Shown: in pieces, positions 1 to 7,400 of the stretch
How the letters are laid out: the number at the start of each line of letters is the position of its first letter
Position numbering within the stretch: the stretch's first letter is position 1
NCBI GenBank assembly: GCA_030695285.1
Contig: JAUYTF010000337.1
Span: forward strand, 1 to 9,667
Length of the DNA: 9,667 bases
Origin: Eubacteriales bacterium
GTDB lineage: Bacteria > Bacillota > Clostridia > Christensenellales > CAG-138
Direction: 5' to 3'
Notes under the pieces: model-generated
What the model was told of the DNA's origin: nothing
What the model saw: the letters and a program-made list of their open reading frames with translations, nothing else
Database searches by the model: none
Made by a program: the position numbers and the translations under genes

Positions 1-1482
1 GGCGAGACGTGGGCGCTACTTATAACCCTCGCTGCGAGCGGCGCGGGCACAAACGCATTATCCGGCACGATTCCCGTGCTGGTCGCACTCGATATGATTC
101 AAAGCGAAGTCGGCAGTAGCGGCACGCTCTCGGCGGGCGGCTCCGTCGGCGTGATAGCGGATCTGGATAACCACACGTTTGTCATCAGCGGCGGGCTCGC
201 CGCGGCGGGCACCAACGCAGTTGGCGCAACGATCTCCACGGTGGTATCCCTCAACACCGTCGAGGCCATTGTCGGACAGAGTGCGGCAATCACCTCCGGT
301 GGCGCGGGTGTCGGCATTTCGGTACCAAACCGCGTGGCGAAACGGCGCGGCGTGATCATCAGCGCGACGGCAAACGAAACCATGGTGCTGGTCGCGGTGG
401 CCGCTTCCTTCGCCGGTACAACCGCCATTACGGGCGTGATCAACACGCTTGTGCTGCGCAATGTCATATACGCGAAGGTGGATACTTCCGCGCGCATCAC
501 CGCAACGGGGGACGAAAGCTATAGCGTCACCGAAGGAACCGAAACCAAAGAGCTTTCCAGCGGCGATGTCACGGTACAGGCCGAAGACGATTCATTTATA
601 ATTAACCTTGCGGGGTCGATCTCTGCGAGCGGAACCGTGGGCGTTGGCGCGACGATCGTTGCACTGGTGTTTGATAAGCACGTCACCGCCGAGGTAAACG
701 CGCTGAGCGTCATCACAGCTGGCGGAACACTTCAGGTGCTGGCAAGCGCGAAGGACGACCTGTTCCTGCTGGCGATCGCGTTCGGCGCAGCCGGCACGGT
801 CGGTGTCGCTGGCGGCGTAAACGCGCTGGTGTTTAGCAACATCGTAACCGCAGCGCTGGGCGGAACGGTCAACGCAGACAAAGGTGTACTCGTTTCGGCC
901 AAGACCGATTCACTTCTGGTCAATGCGGCGCTCGCGGTTGGCGGCGGCGGCACGGTCGGCGTGACAGCCATCGCGGTCGTCACCTATTTCTACAATCAAA
1001 CGCTCGCATACGCAAAGCAAAACGCGAACATCACTTCCGCCCTTGGCGATATCGCAATCCGAGCGAGTTCCAGCGAGTTCGTAACGGGCAATGCGGCGGG
1101 CATAGCGGTCGGCGGAACGGCCGGCGTGGGCGGCACCCTAGATATTCTGATCACTAAGGTCATCACAAAAGCATATACGGAGAGTTCCGTCAAACTCATT
1201 GCAAACGGGGATATCCTCATCTCCGCGTTGGATGATTATAGCCTGCTCGCCGTCGCAGTCACGATCGGTGTTGCAGGGGTTGCGGGTGTGGGCTTGACGA
1301 TCCTGCTAAGCCTGAGTTTCAACACCATTGAGGCAGGCGTGGGCGCAAACAGCATTCTGACCGCAGGCGGCAATGTAACCGTTGCGGCGGGGTCGAACCG
1401 GAATGTACTGACCATAGTAACTACCGTCGGCGGTGGTGGCGCGGCGGGCGTCGGCGTTTCGCTCTCCGTGATCGTGACGGGC
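1..1482 (+). repeat. Repeat array part I: glycine-rich GVGVG-type units (residues 1-494)
   Basis: About eight or nine degenerate protein repeats of 50-60 residues, counting the partial unit at the window edge. A typical unit runs hydrophobic strand, then a Gly/Ala/Val core such as GTVGVGATIVALVF (211-224), then a polar turn often with Asn, then 'A-x-V/I-x-A-GG-x-V-x-V-x-A'. Clear cores begin near residues 61, 128, 200, 253, 304, 361, 413 and 467. Closing strands include ITAGGTLQVLAS (238-249) and LTAGGNVTVAAG (453-464). The cores look hydrophobic enough to mislead transmembrane predictors, but their regular alternation with polar strands fits a beta-solenoid better. The repetition is at protein level only; the DNA copies have diverged. 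Confidence 0.8.
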
Positions 1483-4400
1483 AACAAACTCCCGCAGGAC
1501 GCACACGACAGCATCTACCCCGATCAAACGCAGGAACAGTACGTAAACGACGGCAAGGTCTACTTCGTCTATCTCGACGAGGATGGCGAGCGCCTCTACG
1601 AATATCAATACAACGGAACGAGCACCTATTATCGACTCAGCGGCGACGTGATGCAGCAGGTCAGCTACTCTGACGAGAAGACGCCGGTCATGACCGATGG
1701 GGACACGATGGATCCCCAGAAACAGGTCGACGCGGTGTTTGCAAACGTTGATCCGCGCGCCAGTGAAAGCAAGCCCGGCGAGAGCCTGACCGACCTGCTC
1801 GCAGGCGACGGACAGAAAACCACCGACCTTGACCCGGAAAGCAGCGAATACGGTCAGAGCGACGATGGTTCTCAGGACACAATGAACGACGACACCTACG
1901 ACGATACCGTGAACAATTCCACCGTAGCGTCCTCGCGCATTGGCGAATTGAAGGACGCAACCTCGGCCGTGGTGCGCGCGGGCGCGCAGATCACCGCGCA
2001 GGACGGAAATCTCTCCGTTACCGCAAGCGACAGCGTAAACGCGAACATGATCGCGGGTACTCTGGGCGTCGGCGGTTACGCGGGCGTTGGCGTCGGGCTA
2101 GCGGTTTCGGTGCTCTTTAGCAACGTCAACGCGCTCGTCGAAGGCGGCGCTGTGCTCAGCGCGCCGAACGGAAACGTGACCGTCTCCGCCGCAACGGGTT
2201 CCGAAGCGAAATCAATCGAAAACATCAACGACGACACAGAGGCGGTCAACGATAAGGTAACTGATCAGATCTCGGATGCTACGACCTCCACTGTGCGACT
2301 CATCTCGGTGACCGGCGGCGGAGGGCTTGTCGGTGTGGGCATCACGCTAGCGGCATTGCTCGTGTTTACGGAAGTGAACGCTGTTCTTTCGGGCGATGTC
2401 GCTGCAGCAAAGAATGTCACCGTGCATGCGGATGTCAACTTCGGGCAGGTGCTCACGGGTACTCTCGCCATCAGCGCCGGGTTCGTTGGCGTGAGTGTCT
2501 CCGCAGGCGTCACCTATTTTGAGGCGAGCGTCGTCTCCGCAATCGCCAACGCGGCAACGCTTTCCAATATCAGCGGCACGATCAATGTGACCACCTTCGG
2601 CATAACAAACGCTATCGCAGCCGCGGCTTCCATCGCGGCGGGCGCGGTGGCTGTCAACGCGGGCATGGCGCTGACGATCAACCGCACGCTGATTCATACC
2701 TTCATCGGACAGGGTGTCACCATCGACGCGCCGGGTGCCGCCGTACTGGTGAGCACGGACTATACCGCGAACGCGTATGCATTCACGATAAGCTTCTCTG
2801 TGGGCGGTGTCGCCGTCGGCGCGACATTGGCGCTCGTGGTCAGTCGGATGGATGCCTTTACCTACATCGGTATTGCACCGGCCGGATTACCCGTCGCCGG
2901 ATCGTCCGCCGCAGTCAGGGGCATCGTCCGCGCTAGCGCAATCAGCGTACTCAGCGACGTGACAAACGCCGTCAACATCATCGGCGTGGGCGTTGCGGGC
3001 GGCTCGGTCGCAATCAACGGCATCGTTGCGCTCGGCTTTAACCGAGCGGCAGGCTATGCCGCTATCTGCGGGGCGAACATCGAGGCGGCAGCGGTTTCGG
3101 TCACCGGAATCCTCTCCGGCGATACAACGGTAACCAGCACGGCGCTCGTGGTTGGCGGGGTTGCCGCCGGAGCGACGGTTGCGCTTGCGCAAATCAAAAC
3201 AAAGAACGCGGCAGTTGTGGACGTCTCCGGCGCGCGGATGACCATCGGCACACTCAACATCAGCGCGGGGACATCGACGAATCCTTACAATTCGCAGGCG
3301 ATTGCCACCGTGGTCACAGGCAAGGCGGGTGGCGTGGCCATTGCGCTCAACTTTGCCGTTGCCATCAACGCTTCTGAAAACAACGCGCAGTTGCGTGGGG
3401 ATGGCGGCATTCTCACGGCGACGAACGTCAGCATCCACGCCGAGGGCAACACACGCGCTTATGCGATCATCGCCAACGCAAGCGTCGCAGGCGTCAGTGT
3501 CAATATCTCGGTCTCCATCGCGCTACTGGTCAGCACACAGCAGGCGCGGCTCACCGGCGGTGCGAACTTCACGCTGACTGGATCACTCAACGTCACATCC
3601 CGCCAGAACACGACGTTGCAGACCTACTCGAACTTCCTGCTGAAGATTACAGACAAGCTGACCGACACTGTTAGCGGCCGCTTCTCCACCATGGCGCAGG
3701 CGTATATCTTCTCCGCTTCCGTCGGCGTGGTTTCCGTTACGGCAAACGTGGCGGTTGCAACGGCGGACGCTACGGGGCGCGCAATAGTAAACGCGGGCGA
3801 CCTCAAGGTATCCGGGTCGATCGGTGTCTATAGTTACGGCGCCTCGACTGCTAACGCCAAGGTGGACAACATTGCGTTTGCCATTGCTTCCGCGGGTCTT
3901 ATGACGGGTTATTCTTATGCGGCTGGCACGTTTGAAGCGGCGCTTATAACCAACGGCACGATTACGGCGGGCGGCGACGTCAACGTCGTCAACAGTGTAA
4001 CGTCCGACGCGACATGCGATCTCACACCCGCCGCGGCCGGCCTGCAAGCGGGCGCTTTCGACCTCGGCGTAAACATCAGCATTGCGGAGGCGAAAACGGC
4101 TGCAAAAGCCTGGATTGGCGGAAGCGGCCTCATCTCGGCGGATGACATAAAGGTATCTTCCAGCGCGAAGGTCACCGCCTTTGCGGTGGTGCGCGGGGTT
4201 GCGATCTCAGTCAACTACGTGAAGGTTGCGCTCAACGAAGCGTATGCAAGCGTGACGGCGACACAGAACGCATACATCGAAGATGTCGCACTGCATGGAA
4301 ACAGTGTGAGCGTGACCAGCTCTTTCAATGATTCGGTCACGACCGGTGCGGTTGCGCAGGTCGGCAGCAACGGAGCCAAACCAGACATTTCGATCTCGTT

Positions 4401-7400
4401 CATCTCCGGCACGATCAGCCTCGCGCAGGCGATCATTTCGGCGAAGTCTCACGCTTATATCACTGGTGCGTCTCTTGCCGTTTCCGGCTCGGTTTCGATT
4501 GAAACAAAAGCGCGCTCCTACGCAAACGCAGACATCCTTGAGGCGCAGTTCAGCGTTTCCGTCATCAGCGTCTCGCTGCTAAAGACGAACGCGCAGGCGA
4601 AAGGCGAATACACCGCCTACCTCGACAGCACTAACGCAACTCATGCCATCGGTACGTTGAGCGTTTCGACTACCTATTATGCAACATCCTACGCTGCAAC
4701 CGGCGCAGCCGGCGGACTGGGCATATCGTTGGTAAGCGTTTCAGGGAATATCGCCAACGCTTCCAACAACGTCTCCGCTAAAAGCTACATCACCGGCAAC
4801 GGCTCGCTTATTGCGAGCGGCAGCGTCAATGTGCTCACGGAAGGGTACGCGCGCTCTGAGGCGGTCGGCAAGACGCGCTCGTTTGAAGTCAGCCTGCTCA
4901 AAGTTGCGGTCAACGTCGTAACGGCCACACTAAACGTCGACCAGTCGGCATATCTCAATATCACTGGCTCGCTCAATATCCTCAGCGGCTCGCTCAACGT
5001 CCGCAGCGAAATCTACAGTACCGGCGACTTCGGCAAAGCCGTTGCCAGCGTCGGCGGCTCTGGCGCAGGTGCGCAGATCGCGCTGGTCGGCATCACCGCC
5101 AACGAGGCGAATGCGTATGCTGTGAGCACCAACGCGGCTTATATCGCAGGTTCCGGTTCGGTTACTGCTGAAGCGATTAGCGTCAAAGCCAAGACGGTGA
5201 GTGAATCGAACGCCATCGCGAAAAAGAGCTTCTCGGTCGGGCTGCTGACCATCGGTAGCCTCTCGGCCATAGCCAAGACTGGGGACAGCGTTTCGGCATA
5301 CGTCTCCGGCTCCAAGCTCACCGCGCGAAACGGCGATGTGACAATTACCGCACTCGGAAGCACAATTTCTTATGCCTTCTGTGAGGAAGCAGGCGGCGTA
5401 GGACTCGTCTCTGGTTCCTCGACCAAGGCTGAGACCTATGTGGGCACCAGTAACAAGAAACAGACCGTCTCTGCGGGCGTGAAGAGCGGCGCGGTCGTTG
5501 ACGCGACCGGCAACGTGACGATCCGCGCGTACAATACCGGCTCCGCTCGCTCGGTGGTCGAGCGTGGCGTGACAGTCGCGCTGGTCGCAGTTTCGCTGTC
5601 GTCACTACCGACGAAATCGTATTATTCCACCAGCGCGTACGTCAAAGACGGCTCTATCGTTCAGGCGGGCGGCAGCATCAGCGTGTTGAGCGAGGACTAC
5701 ACCGCCGCAACCTCCAACGCCACGGCGACATCGATCGGCTTTGGCATCAACGCAAACTACACGCGCGGTTCCAATGAGGTGGTCGTAACCAACTCGATCA
5801 CCATTGGCGGACAGTTGTTGGCGGGCACAGCACTGACGGTGCTGGCAACGTCCAACGCGGATATGTATGCAAAGACGTATGCCGACGGAGGCGGGTTCTT
5901 CTCTGGCGATACGCTTAAGGCGATCAATAAACTCACGCGCGATACTATCGTGAATATCAACGCGAATTCCGTGCTTACCGCGGACTTTGGCAATCTGCTG
6001 ATCAAGGCTGTCAGCGGCGCAGACGATGATATCTATACCTACGCGCGCATCTCCTCCGGCGGCGTAGTCGCGCTTGGCACTGCGAAGCTGGATGTAACCG
6101 TCGATTCGAGCGCAACCGTTAATATTGGCTCTGGCGTGCTCATTCAGGATCGCTTTAACACGGTAAGTATCTATGCAGACGCCTCGCTGAAGAATCTCTC
6201 CGCTTCGGTTGAGGTTAACACGAGCGGACTAGGTGTGCGCCCCTACGCGCAGGCGAATACCGACGTGGACCTGAGCAGCGGGGTCAACATCACTGGTACA
6301 TCGGCCTCCAAGGCGGTTATCGAAGGGCGCTATGTCAACATCGAGTCCATGATCGGACAGCTTTACGTATACACCTACACCTATGCAAACGGCAAAGCAC
6401 TCGGCGCGGATGTTGACGCAGACACCAATATGAACGTGGACATCACATCCGCCTTGTCCATGACCTATGCATCCGTCACCGGACATGACAAGATTTACAT
6501 CGCGGGTTCCGCGCGTCCAGCCTACCGCACGTATAACATCTACGGCATTGCGACGGCGAGGCTCAACGCTATCGGCGAGGGCGTCGCGGCGGTGGACATC
6601 GACGGCACGATCAACGCGAAGGCGGAGATCAACACCGGCGTTACCCTGATCGGCGCGGATATCTTTGTGACCCACAACGACTATAACGGCGATCGCACGG
6701 AGGATAAACGCAATACCTCGGGCTTTATCTATAAACATAAATCCGGCGACAACGACTTGAACGTTACCGGCAGTGCGAGCGTCGCCCCTAGCACGGCGTT
6801 GCACCTCGGTGACGCGGCTGGCGGCATCTATATCGACATATCCGGCACAGAAAACAATTATACCGTGCGACAGGTAGGCAACAAAAACGAAAGCCAGATC
6901 TGGACGATTTCCGGCGAAACGATCAGCTTCAAGCCGATTTCCAACGCGTTGCCTGGCACGGCGCGACTCAACGCCTCCTATAGCAACCTGACGATCTACG
7001 ATCAGTCCTATCTCCCGCTGGTGATGATCACGAACAGTACTGCTCTGAGCATCGTGCTTTCCGGTATCACCGTCCAGAACATCAACTTCCTCAGACCGAT
7101 CTTGCGAGATGCCTTGGGCTGGCAGATTGCCATGCCATCCGGTTATACGACACTCAACGGAATTACACTTCGCGTCAGCGACGTGACTGCGCCGAGCGTG
7201 AACGTGATCAACGAGCAGGACGGCGGCGTTCTCGTCAACGGTTTAATCGCCAACAGCGGCGGATCGGTCAGCTTCATCTGGACGGGTGAGACCGGCGGCG
7301 AACTCAAGGCGGTGCAGCAAGTTACCTCGATCTCAGCTGCGGTCAACGTGTCTCCGATCTGGACGAGAAGCCTGACGATTACAAACGCGGGTAGCGTCGG

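Noticed and set aside
99..1514. A chain of bottom-strand open frames rich in Thr, Pro, Ala and Val, all in one register
   Set aside because: They are antisense shadows. In this register, bottom-strand stops need a top-strand codon starting TA or CA (Tyr, His, Gln) after a codon ending in T or C, and such codons are rare in the Gly/Ala/Val/Ser repeats. The translations have no recognisable domain.
2041..2118. Hydrophobic GVGVGLAVSVLF-type cores as transmembrane helices
   Set aside because: They recur every 50-60 residues alternating with polar beta-like strands, which fits a beta-solenoid interior better than dozens of membrane spans.
2887..3438. Bottom-strand open frame of 183 codons
   Set aside because: The translation is Arg/Asp/Cys/His-rich and low in hydrophobic pattern, typical of a shadow, and the top frame there keeps a clear repeat pattern.
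6229..6804. Bottom-strand open frame of 191 codons
   Set aside because: It lies opposite well-patterned repeat units of the top-strand frame and shows no domain or plausible ribosome binding context.
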